Shown: piece by piece, positions 33,806 to 44,515 of the stretch | How the letters are laid out: each line of letters starts with the position of its first letter | How positions within the stretch are numbered: position 1 is the first letter of the stretch | NCBI GenBank assembly: GCA_030512335.1 | Contig: JAULSU010000006.1 | Span: forward strand, 806,001 to 870,000 | From: Immersiella caudata | Lineage: Eukaryota > Ascomycota > Sordariomycetes > Sordariales > Lasiosphaeriaceae | DNA length: 64,000 nt | Direction of reading: 5' to 3' | Notes under the pieces: model-generated | Databases searched by the model: none | Told to the model about the DNA's origin: nothing | Seen by the model: only the letters and a program-made list of their open reading frames with translations | Translations under genes and position numbers: made by a program

Positions 33806-35370
33806 CTACAGCAACAAGGTTCCCGACAGTGTCAAGAGGATCACCAGCCCCGCAACAGCGAACGGCTGCTTGTCCACGGATCTAGCGTTGGGCTTACCAG
33901 CGGCGTTCTTGGTGCTCGATGGTGATGCCGTAGCTGACCCAGATCCCGGTTTTGCGTCGCCAGTGCTAGTGCCACCCGCATTCTGAGATCCAGGTCCGTC
34001 CAAGCCAGGCCCAGTGCCCGCACCACTCTTCATCAACTGCCAATAGTCAGCACAAAGCCCAAGTAAACAGGAATCAACGTACCGCTTTAGCTCCCTGTGG
34101 AATCGCGGGAAGAAGCGTAGAGTCCACCAGCCAATTCGCGTCTTTCGTGGGGCAGGCCATCGCGTGCGTGGACGACTTTGCGCCCCCTTTGCCCGACGGT
34201 GCCGGGTGCTGTGCGAGCGCCTCCGCAAACCTTGCGAAATCAGACTGCTGCTGCACCGTGTCGGATTGCTTATCCCCAATCGTGACAATCCCGTAAGCAT
34301 TGGGTCCCATGGCATATTCGAACATGAGCCCCCCTGAATAGACGCTGGTCATGTTTTCACTCATGAGCGCAGCAAACTCTCCAAAGTCACGTTTTCCTCC
34401 AGTATTACAACCGTATTCCGACAGGCTGTGAACCGTGTTAGTCAGACACCTTATTCGAGGCCGGAATCCAGCACTTACAAGATGGGGATACCATAGTCGG
34501 TAAAGTTCTTAACCTTGTCGACCCATCCGGACTGGATGAAGTTGGAAGGGTCGCACCACGAATAGTCATTCTACCATGGTCAGTATCTATACACGAGCGG
34601 TACTCCCTCGGAACATACAAAGGCGAAAAAGTCGCTCCGCTCGTCATCGGTACCGCAGTTCATGTAGTCGGCAAGCTGCCTGCGGTTGCTCGCAACATCG
34701 GCAGCCGAATACCCGACAGGTATTTTTCGATAGCCGCGATTCCCAATGTACTGGCGCATGTCGCGAGTGGTGGCTTTGACGTAACGAGCCGACAGCGTGC
34801 TGTTGGCTCCGTCGTTGACGACCTCATTCCCCGAGAAGAAGGCGAGGGTGTTGGGGTACTTTGCGAACGCGTCTATGGTCGCAAACACACTCTGGAGATA
34901 GACCTCATTGTATGATGGGTCTGGATTCAGGCGGGAGATGGAATATTTCGGGTTGTTGGCGTCGAGGATAGCGTAGATGCCAGCATCTGCGAGAGCGTTC
35001 ATACAGATATCGTGGTCCTTCGCATTGTCGGTGATATACACCCGGATGGTGTTGATCCCCAGCGCCTTGAACTGCGTAATGTCCCTCTTGCAGACTTTGG
35101 GATCGGCGAGGGGGTCGGCGGCTTCCGAGGAGCCCCCTGGTTGGTAGTCGACGCCGCGGATGTAAAAACGAGTGTCGCCTTGCCAGAACGCTGCATCCAG
35201 CATTAGAACCGAAACGAGGAACTGTGCGTGACATCCATACCATTGCCAGAAACCGTTACGGTAGGCAGCGTAGACCTCTTGGTCGGCGGCTCCGGATCGG
35301 TATGCGTCGGCGACGCTGTTGCCAACCCCGCAACGGACGCCAAGACGGACGCCAAGCTGATGGATCGCAT
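33806..35370 (-). CDS. GH72 beta-1,3-glucanosyltransferase, GPI-anchored (Gel/Gas family)
   Basis: Five exons: 35370-35241, 35190-34619, 34570-34479, 34425-34083 and 34036-33806, with introns of 46-53 nt. All junctions keep frame and the product is 455 aa. The enzyme cuts and re-joins beta-1,3-glucan chains at the plasma membrane and elongates wall glucan. The signal peptide is MRSISLASVLASVAGLATAS. The catalytic domain runs from FYIRGVDYQPGG (about 52) to about residue 360. Glu166 in FFSGNEVVND is the acid/base and Glu268 in LSEYGCN, the nucleophile, spans the region after intron 3. A Ser/Gly/Thr-rich linker follows. The C-terminal hydrophobic tail (VAGLVILLTLSGTLLL) signals GPI attachment. 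No Cys-rich X8/CBM43 module is present, so it belongs to the shorter Gel subgroup. Confidence 0.93.
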
Positions 35371-36579
35371 GCTTGGCACGGGAGATCGGAGTCGGGACCG
35401 GGGCATGTAGATGTCGAATCGCCAAGACAAGAAACACTCACTTCGAGTCGGCAGCTAGAAGAAGAAGATAGGTAGAAGGGGAAAGAAAGCGAGGGGTTCC
35501 AAAAACGTTCCGATCAGATACAGAGAAAACCGACTGTGTGAGCGATGACGGCGAAGTAAAACGAGAGAAGTGATGCCAACAATGGGGGAGCGAGTGAGTT
35601 TGACGAAAGAGGAGAACGAGAAAGATGGTGGCAGCTGGGAGCCGACACAAGAAGAGGGTCGTTCAAAAAACTGACTGGAAAGGAAAGTGGTTCGAAGGAA
35701 GCTCTTGCCAGCTCACAAACACTTGCTTCGGGTGCTCGAGTAACTTGTAACAAAGGGGAGGAGGCACGACCCCCGCCTTCAGCGTCCATGCTCCTGCCTC
35801 GCCAGCTGGACATCTCCTTGCAAACGGGTATTCGATGACCAAATGATGAGAGGTGTAACTCGCTTCTGCGCAGGAGATGGTGGAATTGCCCGACGGCCCC
35901 TGCTCGTTTGCTCCATTGGTGCAATCCAATGGTGGTTCTGGTTCGTCTCGAGGTCAACTCAGAGATCCGTTGCCCGAGCGCGGACCCGAGCCGCAAGCGA
36001 GTGGGTCTCGTACCCGAAGGTCGTTTTCTCCTCCAGAGGGACGGATATTGGCCGTACATAACCTGTTTGCAAGAGCGTGGAAGTGTTAGTCACACCTGAG
36101 CTCTTCTCCGCGATATCCACCTTCGCAGGGCCTCCTCTCCTACTACCCGTTTTGACTTTGACGTAGGCTGCAGCCGCCCTGACATCGCCACATTAGGTTT
36201 CGCATGTTAGGTAGAATTGAAAGAGATACGGGCTCATCAGTGATACGAACCGTTGTTAAACCCCGCCTATTCCCGTCGTCCCTGGCTGGTGTTAGCTGTT
36301 CGGATGTGACCAAGTCACCCATCGCGGTACTTTCCCCAAGCAGGTTGGCCGATGAAGCACAGCCATCGAGATGGATTTGATGCGCAGCAAAACGTGCAAT
36401 CTGGTACAATGTCATCGCTGTCCCCCAGGTCGATGCAAAATGGTGATGCAGCAGAACAGCAGTCCAATGCAATGCATATCCATTCCAAGTAAGGTATCCC
36501 AATGCTTCTGATTTCAAATGCCCCCAAACCCGCCAGTACCGACCAACGCACCGGCCCGTCCGACCTGCCGGACTGTGTC
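35371..36579. other. intergenic, no gene seen
   Basis: A 1.2-kb stretch that is upstream of the GH72 gene and downstream of BZZ1, with both genes on the minus strand. Overlapping frames here lack recognisable features. Confidence 0.5.
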
Positions 36580-38965
36580 CTAGACCGCCTGGACGTAGCT
36601 CGCCGGCACACTCTTCGTGACACCTCCCTTCTCCACCTCGGCCCATCCATCCCCCTGATCCTCCTTGATCAATACGAACCGCTCGCCCTCCTTCATGCTA
36701 TGTTCGGCGTCGCTTTGCGCGCTGTACTCGTATAGTGCTTCAACGTATTTCAGCTTCTTTGCACCTCGTCTCGGTGCTACCGCCGGGCCCTTCTTCTTTG
36801 GCCCCGAGGTGGATGCCGTAGCCGCTGATGCACCGCCAATTGATGACCCGCTATTCGAATACGTCGATGCCGGGCGACCCGAATGTTGTGGCGCCAATGC
36901 TGGAGGTGGTGATGCAACGAGCTCGATGTAGGCTGACGGCACCAGGCCTTCCTTATAGCCTGCCCGGACCTTCACCCAGCCTGAACCCGCTGATTTCTCG
37001 TTAGCCATCGGACCGAAGAAGTGAGAGACAAACTTACTGTCTGGTACCAGCACTACCAGATCACGCCCCTCAGGTACCGTCAACTCTCCGTCTGCCCCAG
37101 CCTCGAAGGAATACAACATCTTTGCTTTTTGCTGCTCTGACGTACTTGACCCGTTGGCTGGGGTACTACCCGGCAACTCACTTATGTATGCCGCAGGTGG
37201 TGGCGCAACCATCCGGTTCTTCTTCAGTGTGCTAGCTGTGAGAGTGCTTGCCGGTCGGGTGCTCGCTGATGGAATCTCAGGGGCAGGCGCCTCTTCAGTA
37301 GGGGATAGTGGCCCTGATAAGGATCGCTGTGCGCTTGCTGCGTAGCCTGAACTGAGAGAGTTCATCGTGTTAGACCTACTCAGATCTGGGATCTCAGCAG
37401 ACACGGGAGTGGTGGGCTTGAGCAGTGCATTCGCTGCCTCTTGCCGCTCTTGTTTGAGCTTCTTCCGCTCTTCCTTGGACTGCTCGCCGGGACACTCGGC
37501 CGGAACCTTCATCTCGCACTTGCTATGACACGTGTAGCCGCAGTCCCGACAGTCAAATCCTTTGGCGGACAGACCCCATATCCTCTCACCACAAAGATCG
37601 CAGTTCGTGGGGATCTTGAAGGTTTGTGACTTGAAGTTGTGGTTCTTGGCGCCGAGCGTGACGTCGCCCACAACGGACGTGATGGTCGAGGTTTCGACTT
37701 CCGCTGTCAACCGTTTTCGGTCCACCTGGTGCAGGTCCTCTTGCATGGCGAATATCTGTGAAACCACTGTGACCTCGTCTTTTTGCTCTTTTCCATCTCT
37801 AATATTTTGCTTGACGCGCTTCATGGATTCCACTTCTCGCCGTTTCTTGTCTACCTCCCGCCGGAGATCACCGAGCTGGCTCTTGGACTTGTTGAGGACA
37901 TTCCTCAGGTAGACCTTGGCAGATTCGTCGATGGCCATCGTATCGTCGTCGTGCCACACCGGGCTGGGCTCAAAGGTCTTGTCAGGGGGTTCGCTGAAGC
38001 CGCCCATGTTATGCCTTATGAACATCATCGAGTCGAGATGGGGCTGGTTCCGCGTGATCTCCTGCGTCAGGCGCTCCACCTGGCCAATACTCTGCTGAAG
38101 CATGGTAAGCTCAAGCTGGGATGCCAGCGTCCACAACCCGTTCAGCTTGATGGTCCGGAATTCCGAGAGATCCTGCAGACTGTCCATGAGTTCGGGGACG
38201 TATTCATGGTAATACTTCTCCTTCTGCTTATTTGTAACGTTGATGGCGATCAAATACGTGTTCTTGAAGTTGTTCATCTCGAAGATCTGCTGCTGGTACG
38301 CGCTCTGGGCCTTGGCTTTATCGAACGACGATTCGGTCTTCTTTCGTTTGCTCTCCACCTCTTGGCAAGCCGCGTCGTATTTCCCCTTGACTTTGCGGAG
38401 GTCAGCATAGGATGCATCCCTCTCCTTCTCGAGTTTCTCGGCGTATTCAACATGGCGTTTTCGGAGCTCCTCGAACCGTCCAGACACGTACTTGAGTGGC
38501 TCGGCCACCTTCGTCACCAGATCGTTTCCGAACTTCTCGTGTTCGTCCGCTCGCGCCTCGAGCGTCGTCAAATGTGTCGTCCACGTTGTTAGAGAAGCAC
38601 TACCAGAAAGCCAAACGTCAGCCAACACCCTCCACGTGCTCTCGGAGACCTCGGCATACCTCTCCAGCGACCCCGGCGTCATGGTCGGTGTATCACCCAC
38701 GCTCAAGCTCGTCGACTTCTTGGTCTTCTTCTCAAAGTACTTCTTCGCCAGCGCGTTCAGCTTGGCGCTATACTCCTTCTCGATGGCGCTGCGCTCGCGA
38801 TAAAACGCTTGGATGTCGTCCAGCCAGGCGATGCCGCCCGCGACCCAGGCATTGGCCGCCTTGAACCCATCCTGCACACCGTCAGCAACCTCTCCCCCGA
38901 GAACCCAAAAGAATCCATACCTTGAGCTCGCTGCCAAAAGACGGCGCAACCTCCACTTCCGCCAT
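36580..38965 (-). CDS. BZZ1: Bzz1-like F-BAR, C1 and double-SH3 protein
   Basis: Three exons: 38965-38921, 38871-37038 and 36989-36580, with introns of 49 and 48 nt. The product is 762 aa. Bzz1 recruits Las17/WASP and type I myosins to endocytic actin patches and can bend membranes. The N-terminus MAEVEVAPSFGSELKDGFKA starts an F-BAR domain to about residue 290, with long coiled-coil helices. A second coiled region follows. A C1 zinc domain lies at about 400-450: HNFKSQTFKIPTNCDLCGER, DCRDCGYTCHSKCEMKVPAEC, all Cys/His present. A Ser/Pro-rich linker leads to SH3-1 (AKMLYSFEAGADGELTVPEG, GWVKVRAGYKEGLVPSAYIEL) and SH3-2 (VEALYEYSAQSDAEHSMKEG, GWAEVEKGGVTKSVPASYVQ). The 48-nt intron lies within SH3-1 and has no stop in frame, so retention would insert 16 residues. 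Confidence 0.93.
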
Positions 38966-39081
38966 GGTTGAGCCCCTCTTCCTCGAATCTAGTCGCGCGC
39001 GCGAAGCCCGTCCCGTCTAACCATGCACCTCGAACAAAAAGAAAGAAAGCTGCAGTAAGGACTCGAAAGAACTCAAGAGGA

Positions 39082-39093
39082 AGTAGCAGTAGT

Positions 39094-39124
<31 letters not shown>
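39082..39124 (+). repeat. (AGC/AGT)n trinucleotide repeat
   Basis: Fourteen AGT or AGC triplets in a row, 117-160 bases upstream of the BZZ1 start codon, probably in its promoter or leader. Confidence 0.9.
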
Positions 39125-40045
39125 AACTCTTTTCAATGTCGTCAGTAGAAAAGAGACCACACGCATTCTCTCCTTTTTAAGAGACCGTGAGCTGATATCT
39201 AACTTTCGTTGGCACCGTCGGGATCGGGTCAGTTGCGCACGCGTCGGTATGAATGGGTGTGACCCATGGAATTACCCCTCCAATTGGGCGGTGCGGGACC
39301 CACGCCCCAATTGCCCCAGGATGCGAGCTCGGTGAACCGACGGGTGAATGCCTGCGCACCCTGCCTAGGTGCAGCGGTAGAGCGGGAGGTTGACCCGACG
39401 GTGAGGGCTTTATTTTCTTTTGTTTATGCTCGTTGATAGATGTTTATTTCCCCGTATTTTATCTCTATTCTTTTCGGAAGAGTTCGAGATGAATTGAAGC
39501 TCTTCCCAATACCCCTCATGAATACATCTGATATTTACCTTTCTTCTCCCAACTCCTACCCCGCTCTTACGTCCGCGACGGCGCAGCCTTTCAGCAAGTA
39601 GCTGATGGCTCGGCGGTCATCTGAAGAGGAAGGTGGCTTATTAGTGAAGCAAACTTGCCTCCTTGACAGATTGACCGTTGGCAAGTCCAACAGAGTGATC
39701 GAATCTATGTTCAATGAGAGTCAGTGGCTGGCCGTCAGAACCGAGAAGGTGTCCCGGGATCTCGGCCGCAGACCATGCAATTTGTACCTGTCTTACACAT
39801 GCACGAGACCTTGACCAACATCACCTCGCAAGCAGAGCACCAACGCATTGAGATTTGATGATGATAAGTGTCATTAATAGTAAAGTAAATAGGTACTTTC
39901 GATCGCCACGTTCACTCGTCTCGCCTCATCTCTCATCACTCATCCTCGTTCCCGAGTTGGTATCATAGATGAACACGCGAAAAAACATCAGCAAATCCCC
40001 CCCTATATCACATCCCATCCCCCCTTTTCACCCCTCTCTCATTAT

Positions 40046-40058
40046 CCCCCCCCCCCCC
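40046..40058 (+). repeat. poly-C tract (13 C)
   Basis: A homopolymer 30 bases beyond the stop of the Sur7/PalI gene. Confidence 0.85.
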
Positions 40059-40088
40059 TTTCCCCCTTTGAGGACCCCACTACCGTCC

Positions 40089-40833
40089 TTAAAAGAACCG
40101 CCTTCGCCTCCGGGGGGGCTCAACATACTCGGCCTTATGCGCCGGGACCGCTCCCCTGTTCCTACGCTTATGCAGCCTCGCGGAGCAGCAAGTCAAGAAC
40201 ACCACAACCGTAGCAACCAACGAGCAAATGGCCGCGACCAGCGTTGTCCAGGCGGCCTCGCCAAAGTAGGCATGCGCATTCGAGATGTTGTCATTGACAT
40301 TATTTCTGATAATGCTGAACATGACAAAGTCGATGATGAGCGCGACGGCGGTGACCAAGAAGGCGAGGAGGGCCACGAGGGAAGCAAGTAGGGAGCCGAC
40401 CACGCCTGCGCCGAGCGCGAGAAGGAAGGCGATGAAGTTGAGGCCGCAAGCGATTGGGTGGAGGACCATAGCCCTCGTAAGGGCGCGGGTGGTGTCCTCA
40501 GAGTAGTCGGAGAATTCGGTGCCGTCTACTATGTTCATGACGGCGGCCGGGGAGTAGCCGACGCGGGAGGGAGAGCAGTCATCGCTGGGATGGGTTAGTA
40601 GGGACTCCATGTGGCTATCAGGGTTGAGAGACATACGGCTGGTTGGGGTCGTTGATGCAGTACCCAAAGGTGCCGAACGCTACGGTTCGGTGGTTGACCC
40701 TCGAGTCGTCGAGGTCAACCTTGAGGAGGCCGATATCATGGACGACGGGTGCGGAAATGCACGTGACGATCAGCAGGACTGTTGCTGCGAGCAGCAGAAA
40801 GGTGCCTATGTGGTGGAAAAAGCCGGTCGCCAT
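40089..40833 (-). CDS. Sur7/PalI (Rim9-like) family membrane protein
   Basis: Two exons, 40833-40637 and 40584-40089, flank a 52-nt intron (donor GTATGT, branch ACTAAC). The product is 230 aa. The family includes Rim9/PalI, which assists ambient-pH sensing at the plasma membrane, and eisosome proteins such as Sur7. The N-terminus has a membrane helix (HHIGTFLLLAATVLLIVTCI) followed by SAPVVHDIGLLKVDL. An extracellular loop with FGTFGYCIND (the family GxFGYC motif) and a second pair of Cys at the junction comes next. Three more helices follow (PIACGLNFIAFLLALGAGVV, LVALLAFLVTAVALIIDFVM, TLVAAICSLVATVVVFLTCC). The tail is basic and ends in six Arg/Phe residues. Topology fits the family. Which branch it belongs to cannot be decided here. 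Confidence 0.85.
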
Positions 40834-41920
40834 TTTGACGGGCAAAGGCAGTGAGTGGTGTGGCCAACAGGGGCGGACAAGCACAACTTGGGAGTGATTG
40901 AAGCGGTCTCAGGTCAGGACGATGCGGTCGCGATGGTAAAGAGCATGTGGCACGGTGGCACAGAAGAGAGAGGGCGACTGGCTATAAACTGTTTCTTTGG
41001 TGCTGGCTAGACCTGCCCTGCACCTCCTTGTCGTGAGGGCATCAGGGGAGACAAGCGACGGCGACGTCATCACCGCGCCAGCTCAGCTTGGTTAGGAGGG
41101 GCGCTGGGGCACCTTGGGCTTGGCTGACCCATTGGCCTTCGCTCTTCTGACCCTGTCTCTGCCATCTGCAAAAGTTCTCGAAAAAGGACCGGTTGGGACG
41201 GCATGCCTGCCATCGTGGACCAAAGAGCTCGCATCTTGTTAGGGCCCCTGCAGCTCATTGGTGATGACGTAGCTGGGGTGCAGCCAAAATGCGCTGTGCA
41301 ACAGCGGGGCTTGGCAGCTCGCGGCCAGCCGTGCCCTGTTTTGCAGATCCTCACCGCAAGGGCCAATAGCTGCGATGACGGGCACGCTGGGAACCAGCCA
41401 AACATTGTCTTGTGACTGACCAGTCCCCAGATCCTGACCCCAAGCCACAGAAGTGAACGCGCACGACGCATCAGTTGGCGGCCTCCAGACTGACGATGCA
41501 CGCGGAGCGCTAACCAGTGGGGACTCCCAGCTCCTACTGAAGCCGAACAACGTTAACATTACCTTTCAATCCTATGAGGTACAAAATGCCGAGGTGGGAT
41601 CGATATGTCGTCGATAACACGGAGATGTTCCATGTCCCAGAATGGTCGCGCCCTCTCTCCGGATAGTATGTGCCGCTCCGAAGGCGATTTCGTGAAGTCC
41701 GCGCACAGCCACTCCGTGATGATCGAGCGGCAGCATCTGTGGTGCGATCGTCCAGTCAGGACACCCCTCAGTTCGAGCTTCATAGGTGCCGAGCACCGAG
41801 CCCCGACCGTAGATTCGGCAGCAGGTCCAGAAGGGCACTACAAACCCTTTCAACCTCTTGTAGGCTTAGGAACAGTAGTTTCTTGTCATCTTTCGGAACG
41901 ATGGCGAAGCGTCACCCTGT
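40834..41920. other. intergenic, no gene seen
   Basis: A 1.1-kb stretch upstream of the Sur7/PalI gene and downstream of the next minus-strand gene, with no coding signal I trust. Confidence 0.5.
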
Positions 41921-42642
41921 TTAACACCTATCCGCTAACCCTCGCATGGGTGATTTGGTCCCAACTGTTCGATGCCCGGAAAATCCATTCTTTCTGCTCC
42001 GGTCGTGAAGTCGCTTCGTTTTCATCGACACATAGCCGGCGTCGAAGGGCGGCACCTCCGAATATGTGTCCCAATCCCGCAGGCCCTTGAAAGCATCTAC
42101 AGATTCAGGCACGCTAAGGCCCAGCGCATTGAGAACAAGAGAGTCCTGCTTGATCTTTCCAACTTCAAAGGGACTGCGTTCGTTTGGCCAGGGACCGTGG
42201 AGCCCATGTTCCCGAGTGGCTGTTGCATGCGGATACTTTGATGGTGAGATGTGCAAACGGAATGTTCTTCTCTGTTGTGCCTCGCTGGTTGATTTGGCAG
42301 GGTTCGGGGGTGGAATAGGGCCGAGGCCGTCGCGATGCTCGTCGGGTCGGTACTCGAGCTCAAGGGGTGAGATGTTGCAGAGTTTGTCGGCACCGCTAGG
42401 GTCGGCTGTCTGGATCTGAAAGACGTGGTCATCCTAAATCGTGTCAGTAGATCCTGTTGACCGCGCCGCTACGGCGTCCTTACCTGGCTCTGCTTGAAAT
42501 GCTCGATCTCGGCTTGCTGCTTCAGCGCGTGAAGAATTGCCCGGCGTTCGGCCAAGGCGACCGGCAACGGTGTAACTCTGACTTTCAACCATCGGCTGGC
42601 CAATAGTCGACCAAGGTAGGGTGCGGCGGCTGCTTCGGCCAT
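41921..42642 (-). CDS. conserved-looking fungal protein, possibly mitochondrial, function unknown
   Basis: Two exons, 42642-42484 and 42433-41921, flank a 50-nt intron (GTAAGG to TTTAG). The frame is kept and the product is 223 aa. I do not recognise a named family. Residues 17-53 (RWLKVRVTPLPVALAERR, then AILHALKQQAEIEHFK) look like the first strand and helix of an RRM-like fold. Residues about 60-90 have short strand-like segments (DHVFQIQTADP, CNISPLELEYRP). A second block (RTFRLHISPSKYPHATATRE, HGLHGPWPNE) resembles small fungal mitochondrial proteins in style. The N-terminus is Ala/Arg-rich with a single acidic residue and could be a weak presequence. OMA1 lies 329 nt upstream on the same strand. 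Mitochondrial location is inference only. Confidence 0.65.
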
Positions 42643-42971
42643 CTCAATTGCGCTGCAGAGCTTCGAGGTATTGTCTTGAAGCTACCCGATGCTTATGTAT
42701 GTACGAGGATGTGAGCTGATCTAAAATTTAAGGTGGGTCTCTACAATGCGCTAGGGTTAGGGTCGAAGGTGTCGTCGGGGGTTCTCGGGGGGTTCTTGAA
42801 GGGAGAAGGGCGCGCTTGAACGAGTTTTCCCAGCACAAATCAGAACTAAAGCAGACTTTAAGACCAGGTTTTGGTGCCAATAATTCTTGTTGTATACACC
42901 CAGAATGATAAAGCCCCCAAGACTCCAGGCTTACCCAACTCCATGCTATGCAAAATCCCACAAGACCCTGA
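42643..42971. other. short intergenic region with TTAGGG doublet
   Basis: A 329-base spacer between two minus-strand genes, presumably the promoter of the 41921-42642 gene. It has CTAGGGTTAGGG at 42752-42763. Confidence 0.5.
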
Positions 42972-44234
42972 TCAAATGACAATGATGCCCTGAGACAGGG
43001 CGCGCCTAAACAGGTCGGCGAAAGCCGTGGTGGTGTGGCAGTCGCTATTCTGTCTCTTCTCCATAGCTTCTGGCAGCCACTCCTGAATCCTCTTGATCCT
43101 CGACACATTCTGTCGCCAGTTAGCATTGCTGCCTCTGAGGACACAAAGATCAACCAACTCACCGAAGGATGCGTGCTCAACCACTCAGAAACCTCTCCCC
43201 CCTTTGCCTGCTCCATTCTTTTCCAAAACTCAACCGCATCCGCCGGATCGTAACACGCCTCAGACATCATCATCAACCCGATATAGTCAGCCTCGCTCTC
43301 CTGCAACCGACTCATCGGATTCCCAAAGGCGATGTCCAAGAACCGGGAACCAACCCAGTGCATCAACAGTGGTCCAAACCCAAGAAATCCAACCAGCGCC
43401 ATAGCACTGTACAGCACAATATTCGTCCCAATCGCTGCCGACATGCGCTCCCCAACGTGGTCGGCCACATTATGCGCAATCTCATGCCCCAGCACCGCCG
43501 CCAGAGCACTATCCGTCCTCGCGAGCGGCAAGATGCCACTAAACACAAACACCTTCCCGCCCGGCAGCACAAACGCATTCGCCGTATCTGTCCCGAGTCA
43601 GTCAACAATCAACCCCTCCCCAAACACCAAAAAGACCTCAGTCAAACTCACGTGGATCCTCAATGACAAAAATCTCCCAATTCTCACCCGCCATCCCACT
43701 AAACGGAATCAATTTCCTCATCACCCTCTTCACCCTGACCGTCTTCCAATCCCAATCCGGTAATATCCTCGCCCCGGCCCGCTCCAATTCGTACAGCGTA
43801 GCCTTGTACTGCATCTCGCCCGCTTCCCGCACCGTGTCCGACCCGTAGACATTGAATCGTGTTCGCCCGGACACAGGTACCGTCTCGAGGTTGCTAAAGT
43901 AGAAGATGAAGGCGCCTGAGACGGCGATGCCGATTATGACGTAGGTTCCTGGGGTGCGGGCTGCGCGGGAGACGGAGTCGGAGGTTATGAGGGGGCGGAT
44001 TTCGCGGCCGTGGGGGTCGCGGTAGGTTGCGTAGGGGCGGGGAGGCGGAGGGAGGGGTGAGGGTTTTTGGCGGAGGGGTCGGGCGCGGGTGAGGAGGGTT
44101 TTCCGGGCTGATTGGGACGGAGAGAGGATTGAGACGGCGCGGGTGGTGAGGCGGGAGGGCGACGCGGGTGGGAGGGTAGGGAGAGGGACAGGTCGCCGGA
44201 GCGGGAATGGTGGGGCGCGGAAGAGCCGCGACAT
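42972..44234 (-). CDS. OMA1: Oma1, mitochondrial inner-membrane metalloendopeptidase
   Basis: Three exons: 44234-43652, 43587-43163 and 43109-42972, with introns of 64 and 53 nt. All junctions keep frame and the product is 381 aa. Oma1 is an M48-family zinc protease of the inner membrane involved in membrane-protein quality control and stress cleavage. The Arg/Pro-rich N-terminus of about 70 residues is a presequence, ending near YATYRDPHG. A membrane helix lies at about 98-115 (YVIIGIAVSGAFIFYF). The peptidase domain has NAFVLPGGKVFVFSGIL, the zinc motif HEIAH (His229, Glu230, His233) and the third ligand in QESEADYIGL. Family blocks DPADAVEFWKRME, WLSTHPS and NVSRIKRIQEWLPEA close it, the last pair across intron 2. 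All catalytic residues are present. Homologues often end near EAM, so the 25-residue tail is an extension. Confidence 0.93.
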
Positions 44235-44515
44235 TGTGGTTTGATGCGCTCGCGGCGGGTGGTTGAGCTGGTTGTGGCTATTGTGGTAGCATCGCCGCTC
44301 AGTTTGAACAGTTTGAACGGCGATAGCGAGCGTGAAGTCCGAAGGGATGTGGGAGATATTTCGCGATCGTGTCGCTGCGGGAGCTTACTCCGACCGATGC
44401 TGCGGGTGAGGTCATTGAGGGTCCATTCCGAATACGCATATGTGCATATGTTTGGCTACTGCATATAGACATGTGACCGATGAGGGCCACGGATACTGGG
44501 ACTGATTGGCAAACT
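44235..44515. other. short upstream region of OMA1
   Basis: A spacer with no gene. It should contain the OMA1 promoter. Confidence 0.4.

Larger units (their letters stand above)
38966..40088. other. intergenic with AGC/AGT repeat and poly-C tract
   Basis: The presumed promoter and leader of BZZ1 (minus) and the 3' flank of the Sur7/PalI gene. It contains a trinucleotide repeat and a 13-C run (listed). No gene is seen. Confidence 0.5.
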
